Below are positions 1 to 11,900 of a stretch of DNA of 64,000 nt, one piece after another. A program made the translations under genes and the position numbers. The stretch is from Antitrichia curtipendula (Eukaryota; Streptophyta; Bryopsida; Hypnales; Leucodontaceae). The notes under the pieces were generated by a model. That model was not told the DNA's origin and did not search any database. It saw only the letters and a program-made list of their open reading frames with translations. Every line of letters starts with the position of its first letter. Within the stretch, counting starts at the first letter, position 1. The stretch spans positions 27,900,001 through 27,964,000 of the forward strand of contig OX579635.1 in NCBI GenBank assembly GCA_951230915.1. The letters run 5' to 3'.

Positions 1-2509
1 CCTTCTTCCTGGAGGATCCGTAAGTTTTTGTCATAAAGAGCATGAATGTTCACATTCACTAGTAGAAACCCCCGAAGAGATTTTTAGAAAACCTAGCTGC
101 GTTGATCCCTGCCTGTTATAACTCCATTTAAGGAAGTTACTGACATATATTCTGCCAATTTTAACGCGGCTAGGTTTTTTTTATTGTCTTCGGGGTTGGG
201 TTTTCTACTAGAAATGGTGATTCTTCATATATTTACTTTAGTCTTGAAATTCAACCTAACTGCCCTTGAAAGAGAGCTAGCTCATACCTTTAGAATTGTA
301 TTAGTCACTTCTTTGCTAATTTTTTTTTTAACTTTTGCAAAGTATGTGATCTCCGGGTTCATTCGAATTGAGCTCCAATACTTGTTATTTGGTCAACAGG
401 AATATGCTTTGACTGTGTTCTATCCAAGAGAAGAGATGGTACATCAAGGTCATACTACAGTCGGTTATCTGCACATGCAAATGGTGGTTGCCCATGGTGG
501 TCGGTGTGCAGAGCGTATCTTGTATGGTGATAACGTCTCTGACGGAGGTCAGGAAGACCTCCAGAAAATTTCGGCGGTGCGTATTTTTCTTTCATTCACG
601 TTGTTTTGGCGAATTCTTACACTTTTGATCTGACATTGCCTTCGAATTGCATTTTCTAGTCTTAGTTTGGGTATTTCGGGGTTAATCTGCTAAAAATGTA
701 ATACACGATGATTTGTGTACAAGGCTGTAAACGTGGTAGTGATGTTCATTGTACTCGTGGAAGCTCGTATTATCCACAATGTTCGAGCTGGAGGGTGACT
801 CCTTATATGTAGAGGTAGAAGGATCTTGGTGTGAAGATGTGCTAGGGGGGTCAGTTTTCACATTGAGGTTCATATTCCTGCAGATAGCGAGGGAGTTGAC
901 CATCAGCATTGCAAATAATAGATTTGGTTTGTTTCCAATGAAGTGGCAAGATACACTTGACCCTCCTAAGCGCCCTGATGAAACTGATCTTATCCCCAAT
1001 GAGGTGAGTCTTGTTTCATCTATTTGTATCCCTATTATATTTAGTTCAATTTGTTAACATACACGATGTTATCTTTATGCAAGATTAACAAATATCTGCA
1101 TGTGGCAGTGGGACAAAACTGGCTCTCAAATCGTTCAAATGTCGACAGAATTTTCTGAGCTGTTTACGCGGGAGGTCACCAAAGTAAGAACCTCTTCGAG
1201 ATTTCTCTGAACTTAGCTGTGAATAGTAGAGGTTTGACCAGCACTTGAATCTCATATTACACGGATCTCCTGCTCCTAAGTTGTTATTTTTTATTCACAG
1301 TATATAGACGAGTCTGAAGAGGTGGCTGTGGAGGCACTTCGCAAGAACGAACACATCTTGAGAAGACTCACTGAGGAGCTGCTCACAAATACCAAAATTA
1401 GTGGCTTTGTAAGTCTTTATATTCACCCCCCTTGCACTGCCTTGGAGGACATATGCGCTTCTAAACTCCCTGACATGTGCTCACAACTAGACACGTGGAA
1501 GGTGTCCAATAGGCCTTGCTCACAACCTGACAGATTCTCGAGATATACAGGAAGCGTGCAATTCCAGCGAGCTATTAGAGATTGTTGAGTGTACATTGAA
1601 TTCTATGATTTTGCCATTCATTTTGAGGATGCCTCCCATGTAAATTTTTTGAACCTGCTCTGGTAGAAATTCGTTCATGTTCAGGCTAGTACTGTTAGAT
1701 TTCAGTCTGTGTTGGTGACCTTTGTACAAAATGAAGTTATTCATCAAGATGTGGTAAATGTTTGGCTTTTAACAGGAAGCAGAAAAATTAATCCGATCAA
1801 TGGACCCAATTATGCTGCCTGATCCCTTGGCAGAGCCTATGAATACGAAAGATCTCAAGGTAGACATCTCTTCACCTTTCAGTCTTAATTTCATGCATGT
1901 AAGTACAGTTTTGATTGTGGTGTTGACTGCAAAACTGATATTGATAATCCCGTTCAATTCTGGCACCCGCTCATCATTATGTGTATCATGCTCTTAGAGC
2001 ATCCCCACTCCAACACGGGGAAGCAACACTTCAAATGGGGAAGATTTTCTAAGATCAATGGTTCAGACCATTTGAAGTGTTGCTTCCCCGTGTTGGAGTG
2101 GGGATGCTCTTAGCCTTTTTCTTCTCCTCGATCTTCTACACTGAATAGGGGTATTAATGGGACTAAAAAAATAAAGGGACTTATTGTAGAAAACTGTAGA
2201 TGTTTGAAACATGATGGACAGCCCCCAGACACTTCAATAACTATTGATGTACAACAGAGGTAGATGTTTATATAGTGTGTAATGTCGATTAATTATTATG
2301 GGTCCCCTTAAAACCCCTATTCAGTGTACGTTTTCAGATCTGCTATATTGTTGTTGAACTTGTTTTTTGTTTTGTTTTTGAAACAAAGCTGGACTTGTTC
2401 GATGATCTAACGTTTCGGGGGGAATTTCTTACAGGAGAGGCTAGGTCCAAGTATCGATGGTCGCTATAAAGAGCTTAGTATGTATCCTGCTCCCCTTCAT
2501 AGGTGTTGA
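1..2509 (+). CDS. FTSHI1: FtsH-family protein, FTSHI1-like, C-terminal exons (partial)
   Basis: This is the 3' end of a multi-exon gene running in from the left. Phase-0 exons can be placed at 1-19, 400-576, 884-1003, 1109-1183, 1301-1408, 1776-1859 and 2435-2509 (stop TGA), all with GT-AG introns. The joined product has the M41 peptidase-like region of FtsH proteins: GGRCAERILYG, then the DGGQEDLQKI stretch, then IARELTISIANNRFGL, and later FSELFTREVTKYIDESEE. The ending APLHRC and the ELFTRE block recall plant FTSHI1, a chloroplast-envelope FtsH homologue that has lost its protease zinc site and acts in an import or assembly complex. The AAA+ domain and the HEXXH position lie outside the window, so loss of protease activity cannot be checked here. 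The acceptor at 400 and the 19-base first exon are the least certain parts. FtsH family membership is firm; the FTSHI1 assignment is likely. Confidence 0.8.
57..211. mobile_element. Foldback element with CACTAGTAGAAA end, in an FTSHI1-like intron
   Basis: An imperfect inverted repeat of about 45 bp pairs 57-103 with 163-211. The left arm begins CACTAGTAGAAACC and the right arm ends GGTTTTCTACTAG. About 60 bp of unrelated sequence separates the arms. CACTAGTAGAAA-type ends are common in small non-autonomous plant DNA elements, and CACTA is the terminus of the CACTA superfamily. The right end lacks the matching TAGTG, so the superfamily is uncertain. It carries no coding sequence and lies wholly inside the intron. 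Confidence 0.5.
1994..2112. mobile_element. Tourist-like (PIF/Harbinger) MITE, near-perfect hairpin
   Basis: A perfect 42-bp inverted repeat (1997-2038 against 2068-2109) surrounds a 29-nt loop, and TTA is duplicated on both sides (1994-1996 and 2110-2112). The ends read GAGCATCCCCACTCC, very like the GAGCATCTCCAACA ends of plant Tourist MITEs, which also duplicate a TTA or TAA target. It sits in the last intron of the FTSHI1-like gene. The absence of mismatches between the arms suggests recent insertion or gene conversion. A transcript through it would fold into a long perfect hairpin. Confidence 0.8.
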
Positions 2510-5500
2510 GGCACAATAAAGTGCAAGGAAGTAGTTAATGGGTTGTATGCAATAAAACTTGCAAACCACCGACATTCGAGATTTTGTACTGTAGGTGCAG
2601 TGAGACATGTACCATGGGACAAGTTATGTCGACTACACAGTTGAGACCGTTGAATATGACAATTATGCAATTATGACAAATTCTTAGGAAGAAACATCTC
2701 AAGCCAGCATGCAGTTGCTTTCAATTGTGATGTGCCTTTGTTAAAAGGGGAAATGGGTCTAGACAAAGGTTTTTGAAAATCAAGCATTATATTGAGGTGT
2801 AGTCTAATATCATCCACAAATCTTCAAGTTGGGCAAGAGATCACTCAATCTTGAAGTGGATGTGAAGCTAGGTTCCTTTCTTTTCAAAAACAGTATATAT
2901 ATATAACTTAAAGCTTTTCTTTCTTTCTAAATATGATCAAAAGTGATAAATAAAATTTTTTGAGAGGATATTTGGCAATATATTCTTCCTTTTGCAATGG
3001 ATCAAATTTCTAAATAGATTCTTCGTTTTGGGATGGTATTGCTCTTTTTGGATGAAAGTATGTTCTTTTGGATGAATAATTGAGTTTTCAACCATATTTT
3101 GTATGATTCATCCATGTCTAAAGATGTAATTATTGTAATTACTACAATGATCATTGCTTTCTCTAATACCTAAAATTAATGAAATAAAAACATTTAGGTG
3201 ATGAGTTGTCTTTTGAATCTAATTATGCTTGTTTCTCAATTAGAAAGGATGACTTTCAAGACTTTTAGGGTATCTCTGTATATTAGTTATGGATTGAAAA
3301 AATATAACATTTGATTATGAAGGTTGTCATGTGGCATGGCATCTAGTATTAAAGCATGTCACGTGTGTTATTTATTGGACCAGGATGGATTTTTTAGCTC
3401 ATGTTGTGGTTTTAAGGAGTCTCAAGTCATTTAAGAATCCAATGTGAAAGTTGACTATTTGTTCTTGTCAACTAGGATTTGGAATACTCAGCTTTGAGGT
3501 TTCCTTGACTTGTCATTCTTGTCAAGTCAAGTCTTATAGGTATTTGAGAGAAAGAGCTCTTGTTGTGAGTGTTTGCTTAGCTATAGTGATTAGTCTTTGA
3601 GTAAAGCTTGGAGTTTCTCTTAACACTTGCACCCTTCAATTGAAAGTTTTTTTGACACTCTCTTATGTTGATTTTGATTGATGTTTTGATTGACAATTGT
3701 ATCTATACAAAGTATTGTGTATGTCGATCTGTAATTACTCGACAATGTGTCAAAACTATAAAAAAATCTAATATTCCATGTTTTACATATCAAATCTAAA
3801 ATTGAGGTCATGAAAAAAATGACATTAAACAACATAACATGTATAAAGTGTATTCAATTTATATTTTTCCAAAATTTACTCTGTAATTTTATTAATTGAA
3901 TTTATAATGTGATTTTTTTCCTTAAAATCAAATGTATTGGAGGCTCACTTCCAAGAGTTCTGAAATCTAATAATCAAAGATTTGTAATGGACACCCTTAT
4001 ACAGAATCTTGAATTAAAAAATTATAAACATGTATTTTTTAAATTGAATTTTGGATTCTAAAAAATAGACTTTAAAGGTATTAATTTTATTAATATTAGA
4101 AATAACAATTTGGTAAGATTTTATTTAACCTCAAAATTTTATTGACACCAAATTGTTGAATCTTAACCCTTTATGTACTAAGAAGCCCAAATTGGGTCTC
4201 ACGTTTTTTTAGCAATTTTGAAGAGTTTATGTGGGGATTTTTATTTCTTTTAATAATTATTTTTTTGAAACCAATGCATGCAATGTTCTTCACTCAAGTT
4301 AATGATATAATAAAAAAATTCTATATAGATTATACTTTCTATAATATAATCAATCAAAGTTGGCAACTTAAAACCATGAATTCTTAGTATATAAAGGGTT
4401 AAGCATTTAGTATATTAAATTCAAATTATCTATTTTGTTGAAATATTTCATACACCTATTTTATATATAACTTGGCAGAAAAATATTCTTAGGTTTAAAA
4501 TTTTGATAATATATAATTTTTAATATTCTACTAAATTTTCATATATTGTAATTTTTTTTCCATGATTATAATACAGCTATCTTATAAATACCTATATTAT
4601 AGATATTTATATTACAAGCACCTTTAATGATTGTATGATTTCTACTTATACATATGCTGAAAACTCATATGCTAACAATTTCATGCTTACATTCCAGCAT
4701 TATTACCAAAAATATTTTTTTCAAGGAAACACTTGTCCAAAGAGTTCCCTCATTTTAAAACCTAAGTTTTAGTCCCTCAAACTCAATGCACTTTGGTCAA
4801 TTCAAAACTAGCTATGATTGTCAAACTAAAAAATATTACAATTGTATTTATTGATGAGTTTGTCTACATTTGGTCAAAATTCTTGCCATCCCAAATTGGA
4901 AACTGTAATAATTTCATGAACTTCAGAACTTTAATTCTATAACCAATACATCTTTCTGACAATGTAGGTTGTTCTCTTTCCGTGCAAAAGAGATGAGCAA
5001 TGATTAATTATAGCACAATTCCCGGTGCAGTTGTGGCACATTATGATTAGCCAACAAGACTCTCAATATTGCAAACAACCCTTGGTTAGAAAAAGGAAGG
5101 TCTATATTGCTAGTATGGGAGAAACATAATCTTCAGCTAAAAAGTATGTAGTAATTATCTTTTGAGAAAAAAAAATCTTGAAAAATTATGGAAACCTTTT
5201 GAACTCTATTTCTGCACATGGAAATTTTTTTGTACTGAAAAAACACACACTGCATATATATGTAATTGCTTAACTGGTCAGAAATGGGTTGCCTGACTTG
5301 CCTCCCTTATGTTAAAATGGGTGTGATTCTTCTTGGAGCATCTCTGTAAAAAATTGACTTCAACATACAACTGATAAATTACTGAAAATGTTAATAGAAG
5401 TGAACTCAATATCAAACACGGAGAGGAACACGGAGGGGAACACTTGAGGTTGTGAACGTCACAAAGGCCCGCGTTCCCAAAATCGTTCCCACGAACACTT

Positions 5501-5970
5501 CAAAGCAAATGTGAACAGAGCTATGAGTTGCGGAATACAATGACGAAGCAGAATTAGGGCTTCTTCAATATCTTCCTGCCCAGCGCACTCGTCGGTGCTG
5601 CAGTGCGGGATGCTCGATCCCTTTGTTTTTCTCCACTGCCACGACATCGCATTGATTCATGCCGCTGTTGACTTGAACCACTGAAAAATTGTGTATCCAA
5701 AGAGAGGAACGTCATGTCAAACAGTGAACGGCCCGCTTTGGTCGAAGCCAAAATGGTGAATTAGGGTTTCCTTCCAAATTTCATTGAATTTCTATCCCTT
5801 CGGGGTTGGCTGTGTGCAAGAATGTATTCCCGGAGGCATGAACGCAAGATGGAGATTGAGTGTCATTGCGTTGGATTTCGCAGCTGGAGATTTGGGAGGA
5901 ATCGGAGTGAATCTCGAGCAGCGGCACTAAATTGGTTTGGGGTTTAATTGTTTGGAGACGACGAGGACGG
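2510..5970. other. Intergenic region between the FTSHI1-like gene and THO2
   Basis: About 3.4 kb without a supported gene. From 2880 to 5200 it is strongly AT-rich with many A and T runs. Open frames here are short and have no recognisable protein pattern. The only element I can define is the piggyBac-like MITE at 4163-4402. The segment 5400-5970 is richer in G and C and probably holds the promoter and 5' leader of THO2, but I see no clear TATA box. Confidence 0.6.
4163..4402. mobile_element. piggyBac-like MITE with TTAA target duplication
   Basis: The left end reads TTAA followed by CCCTTTATGTACTAAGAA (4167-4184). The right end reads TTCTTAGTATATAAAGGG (4381-4398) followed by TTAA. The 18-bp terminal repeats differ at one position. 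TTAA duplication with a CCC...GGG terminus is the signature of the piggyBac superfamily. The 232-bp interior is AT-rich with no open frame, so it is non-autonomous. No piggyBac transposase is visible in the window. Confidence 0.6.
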
Positions 5971-8900
5971 ATGGCGCTCTTCGGTATACAGTGTCTGTAT
6001 GTGACGGAGGATCGTGTGAAGGAATGGAAAACCACGAACACGGCGCGCAAGTTTAAGACCGTGGTTCCTCCCGCTCGCTTTGTGTTCGAGCTTTGCCAAA
6101 CCCTGGTGAGGAATTTTCGTCTTTGGATTAAAGATATCCTTTTGGGTTTGCTGTGGTACTAGGGCTTTATTCAAGCTTTTGGATACACTGAACTAGCTAA
6201 GGTTTAAACTCGATCCTCATGAAGTGTAAGCATTAATGTGAATTATGATCCCAGTTATATCAACTGAATAGATGCATTGCATCGCCAAATTTCAGTCGCT
6301 AGCTCGCTTGTGTTGCATTAGTAACTATTTTCTCCAATTTAAATAATATTCTGGTGGTCGCTCCAGTAATTTCAAGCAGGCCTCAGGATAATTCTCTTGT
6401 GAGGTAGAAGCTGCATTACAAGCCTAAGAAACAGCTTGATTAACCCCTAAGTGATTGGAGTGACCGATCCCTGAGTTAAATTGAATCACTTAGGAAGCTT
6501 GAAGGAAGGTGACAAAATGTACCAATGGAGTGAAGAAATCATTGTAAACGATAGGAATAATTATTGAAAGTTAGCTTTCAAAGTGTACTTTCTAGCTTGG
6601 GCACGTAGGGATTTTAGAGCTAGGACACAGAAACTGTAATATAAGTCAGTTGAAGCCTGCAATTAAGGATGCATCTATTGTTTGTATGATTGAAGGGATT
6701 ATTTCCCTAGTCTCTTGCAACCTTATCGGAGAAAATACTTGAGTTTGAGAGAAAGATGTAATTTGAGTATCGTAATTTTATTGGTTTGACAGGTGAATTT
6801 TCAGTTGACAGTTATTTGTGAGATTCCGGAATCGATTTCTCACTGAATTTGATGCTTCCTTTTGCAGGTGCTAGGGGAGCTCCCACTTCCAAAATGCCGA
6901 GTCGCACTGGATGCTGTGAACCTTGCGGAGCCTGCAGTCAAGGATGGAACAGCGTCTCTTCTAGCAGATACTATTGCTCATTTGGGCCAAGAAGTTCGTG
7001 TTCCCATTCTCTTCGCTTGATTTGCTTTGTTTTGATATCCGGGTCAAGGACATATTTTAGACACAAGACATTTGAAAATGTGCTGGAAAAGAGGGTCGTA
7101 AATTTGTGTTAGTCTGTTAGTCTGTTATTAAGCTACGCACTCTGACCTGGGGCTGTGTATGTGCCCAGAGTTCTGTTATGCGTTCTCTTGATAACACAGT
7201 CGGACATGCTAAAGGGGATAGAAGTAATCCATGAACCTGCCTATTATTATTTAGTAGATGCTTAGCTCACTTTAGATGCACTGTCTTTCAGTCCTCATGA
7301 TTTCAATTCTATTGCCTATTCTTGTTTCGTTTAGGGTTTAGGGCAAGTCCTTCTATTATTAAATAGTTAAAATTTGATGGTTTGTTCGGTGTCTGGCAGC
7401 TCACAGTATCTGGAGAATTTCGAAATCGCCTCGTAGATCTTGTAAGAATTACTTGCAAATTGAGTATTACTCTAGATTTGGCTGCGGAGCATAGCTTGGG
7501 CAATGTCACGACTCTACACTGTGATCTTCAAATTCGATTTCTAACTATTAATCTTTATCCGCACACGATGAGTGTCTAGATTCTACTGATTCCTCTGAAG
7601 ATTTGTAACTGCTTTACATGCACAGGCAAAGTGGCTGGTGGATTCTGGTTTGATACCTGCCAGGTTGCTCCAAGAACGATGCGAGGTGTGTTTGACCTTC
7701 TCTTGAAGTTGCGATTCTCTGGTTAGGAAGACTCTTGCGATTTTTGTACCTTTTCCTGAGGGTCGTGTTTGACTGCCAATGCTTCAGGCGGAGTTTTTAT
7801 GGGAAGCTGAGATGATTAAGATCAAAGCCCCGGACTTGAAATCTAAAGAGGTGCGCTTCACTTCTTGTCTTACGTTCTTTCCATGTTCCATGTTAATGCA
7901 GAGTATCTGGCTGCAATTTTCGAATGCATTAGTTCATCTACCAGTAAATTACAATGTTTACAATGCGAGAAAGTAAAGTGTTTTCGAAAAGTGGTTGCAA
8001 CCTGCTTGTTGTGAAAACTGTATGCCTAACATTATGTACTGTGCGCCTCACAGCTTAAGAGTGTCCCTTGCATAAGCTTTCTTATGTACTCGCAATGGGG
8101 AAGAGACACTTTATTCTTGACTTTTTGTTATGTTTTTTTGCTTTTGTTTTTGATATTTTCGGTTTCGGTACAGGTCAGGGTTAATACAAGACTGCTTTAC
8201 CAGCAAACAAAATTCAATCTTTTGCGAGAGGAAAGTGAAGGCTATGCTAAACTGGTATGTACCTGTGCTTTGATCTTATATTTGCGTTTGTCGTGAATTA
8301 TAAAGTTTCATTGGGGTGTCCCTAAGCATTTGGTTTTGGTTTGTCTTAGTCATTTGGCCTCGAGATTTTATCCTTAATGAATAATAATGTTTTAATGAGG
8401 TGACTCAGCATGTACCTTAAACTTTACTAACGTGGTGGGAAATTAATTATTACTGGCTTTGGTGCATCCGTACTCAGTGAAGAGTGTCTACCTAAATTTT
8501 ATTTGTTAGAAGTATGATGGACAGTTTAACGTTGGATTTTGTAGTTGACATTGCTTAGCCAACGAGGTCTCGATGGACTAACGCACGAGAAGGCTCCCGC
8601 AATCATCAGTGCAATTAAGGTTCTCTCTGTTCTTTCTTGTTTTAGTGCTTGATTTAGAATATCCTACTGGAAAGCAACAGTTGTAAATATATTATGGCTG
8701 ATGAATTATATTGTTGGATCTCAATTTTTGCCTTATATGTTAAAATTTCTAGCACTGCCGTTTGGGGCTTCATTAAATTTTCTGATTTCATGTAGAGCGA
8801 TTGGCATATTAAAATGACTAACTATGACTAAATCTGATTGCATTGTTTATGCAGTCTTTGATCGGACACTTTGATTTGGACCCAAATCGAGTTTTTGATA

Positions 8901-11900
8901 TAGTAAGCTTAACGATCTACCTTTCGCATGATTACTTCGTTCTGGAATGCTCCGAATTTAATGGAAGTTCTGGTGTACATGATATTGCAGTGCATTGGTC
9001 TTGTTACGTACTGTTGCGTCCTGGTGATTTCGATAATTCACGTCATCGGCGCTTTCTTATTGCAACGTTATCTCCTTGCAATTTTTGGAAGGCTAAAAGT
9101 TTCTGAGTTAACTCTTCATGAATACTTTCCACAGCAAGGTCGCTTTGCTGTTTGATGAGTTGTGATTGCAAATTCTATCGGATTCTTTTTGTTTTTACCG
9201 TTGTGAGTCTATCTTGCGAACTCTTCTAACTTTTATGATTTGTAATGCAGGTTTTGGAGTGTTTTGAACTACAGCCCGAAAATAGTACATTTTTGGAGCT
9301 AATACCTATGTTCCCCAAGGTTCCCATTTGAGCACTCCTTTGTTTGCCAGTATTTCATGTATTTACAAGTTCTGTGCAGTAGAGTACGTAGCTCATTAGC
9401 TATCAGGTCGCTTATATCGGTTTGAGCGTTATTATTCATTGTGTACATGCTGTAAGTGCTCTTAGGAAATAATTCCAGTCTCTCAGTCTTGACTCTCTGC
9501 AAATTCGTGGATGACAATTCAAGCACTAAAGATTGCATTCCTGTGTCCTTTTAGCATGCTTTCTTGGAGACTTACTTGTTCGTGGTGCTCTGGTGAGTGC
9601 ATGATTAGTGGAAAGCTTGTTTTTGTTTATATTGTTCATAACCTATAGTTTAATTCTACGAATGATGTTGTCTTTGTGACAGACACACACGACGCATATT
9701 CTTGGGTTTAAGTTCCAGTTCTACCAGCGGCCGGATGTTGAAGATCCCGCACCTGGTTTCTTGTACAGATTAGCAGCATCACTTATTAAAGCAAATTGCA
9801 TCGATCTAGACAGCATGTATGCCCCTGCCACCTGTTTCCCTCACACGATTATATTGGTTCTTTACACTACTTGTTTACTGTGTACTGTTAACCATGTTGT
9901 GTTGTGATAGTGGGAAGTAAATGAAATATAAGATGAATAATTGGTGCGCTCCTTCAATACCAACTGCAATATTAGTTTTGGAGTAGGCGTTGTTACTGAA
10001 AAAAGGTTTGCCGCTATGCTATTTAATAAAACGACTGTGATGTGGCAATTGCATGTCTTTGGTGAATTACGCTTGTTTTTTTAATGTTTTAATGGTGATC
10101 TTGTTTGGGATACAGACTAGCGCACATGACACCTAAGGATGAGGATGCACTACTTCAATATGAGGAGATTACAAAGCGGCGCATGGAGGAGGTAGCTCTT
10201 TACTCTATGGCGTGCAATGTCTTCGAGATTTACAATGCATATAGTGGTGTCAGCTTTCCAGCCATGCAAACGAAGTGCATCTGGAAATCATCTTCTTTAG
10301 ATTACAGCTGAGTTGTTTGTTCACGTAATCCCTTGTTGATAGCCGATGGATAGTCAACTTCGAACTCTTTGATAACCTAGAGACTATTTACTTCACTGAT
10401 ACATACACTTGGTTCTGCTTAAGGTAGAAGCACCCTTTCCCAACCCTGTATCCTAAACCTATCTTGAAAATATGTAGATATAGGAAGTGCAAAATGTACA
10501 GCTTGCATACATGAATGCAAAAAATGGTTTGGGGTACACCATCTATTTGAACTTCACAATTCATAGTATATTCATAGATATTCAGAAAATTATCAGTTTA
10601 AAAAAAAAATTAATGATTTTCAATTGCCAGTGTGCTAAAAATAATCTCATGTGTTGGATTCCACCTAAAAATATGCGGAATCGCTTTAAAAGTGTTGGTT
10701 ATAGGTGCTTCTCCCTTAAAGTTCTTTCTGTTTTACTGGTGAAATGTAATCTTAATTTTGCTTCCTTGTTTTGAGGAGATTCCTGGTGGCGTTTTCTTCG
10801 AATTAGTAAAGCTGTTAAGCTGAAACTGTAAAAATGACAATCCTTGCAGGCCAATAGGATAGGAAAGATCAACCTTGCTGCGATAGGGAAGGATCTTATG
10901 GAAGAAGATAAACCCGGTGATGTTACAATAGATTTATATGCGGCGTTGGATATGGAGAGCACTGCTTTGATGGAGCGATCTGATGAGCTTTTAAACAATC
11001 AAAAGCTTGGTCTTCTCACTGGATTTCTACTTGTGGATGATTGGTGAGTTTTGTGCATCTGTTTACTGCTCCGTGGTTTCTGGCCAGCAGAGCCTGAACT
11101 CAAGCTGGTTTTTGTTAGAGGTATTTACGAATAATGAGGATGAAGAGCTTGCCCAAGTTTGAGATGCTTTCATGAGATACAACAGCTCCTGACATGTTTT
11201 CATCCAGTACATTTCATGTTTGCAGAAGAAACTCGTCCAGTTTGTTATGCTTAAATGCCTTCTTAGTTCAGGAAGTTGTTTAATCCCTAAGAGTCCCAGT
11301 TAGGGAGGGGATGTAGATCTGGAGTTTTTTTGACAAAATAAATTATGGCCAGTGAAGAATCTAGACATAATATCTTCCTTTTTGCACGTTTTCCTTTTCC
11401 TTCCATCCCTACATGACGTATTTCAGAACCTTGAACGAAAATCAGGAAGCAATTAGTGAAAATTAGTGAAAATATGCTTGGCAGAGTAGTTAAACTTTTT
11501 CAACGTACTTGGATGTACTTCATCAGCTTCCTGTAGCAAACACAGAAAGCTCTTGAAAACATTCAGAATCCACCCTGTGGAATACAGGACTCTTACAACT
11601 TGTGACAATGACGTGTAAATATTAAAGCTTGATATTTGAATTGGTTTTCAAGTCACTGGGATTGCAAAGCGAGGTTTATTCGAGCATTACTTTTTCAAAT
11701 CTACACCACTGTAGATGTGTTGAATTTGTTGGAGTTATCTCACGAATTATTTCTGACATTTTATTGGTTACGGTGCAGGCCTCATGCACAAGTGATGTTT
11801 GAACGACTCGCACCTTTGCACCCAGTAGCCCATGAACAAATATCTAGCGGCCTGATTAGGTTTGAAATGTACCTTCTTTGTTTCAACTGTGTTAAATGTC

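Noticed and set aside
184..399. N-terminal 72 codons of the first long plus-strand ORF as part of the FtsH protein
   Set aside because: They are hydrophobic, lie in the foldback element and adjacent intron sequence, and end at a good acceptor (CAACAG at 399); the FtsH-like sequence begins at 400.
6440..6500. Small inverted repeat CCTAAGTGATT / AATCACTTAGG in THO2 intron 1
   Set aside because: An 11-bp stem is too short to call an element and shows no target duplication.
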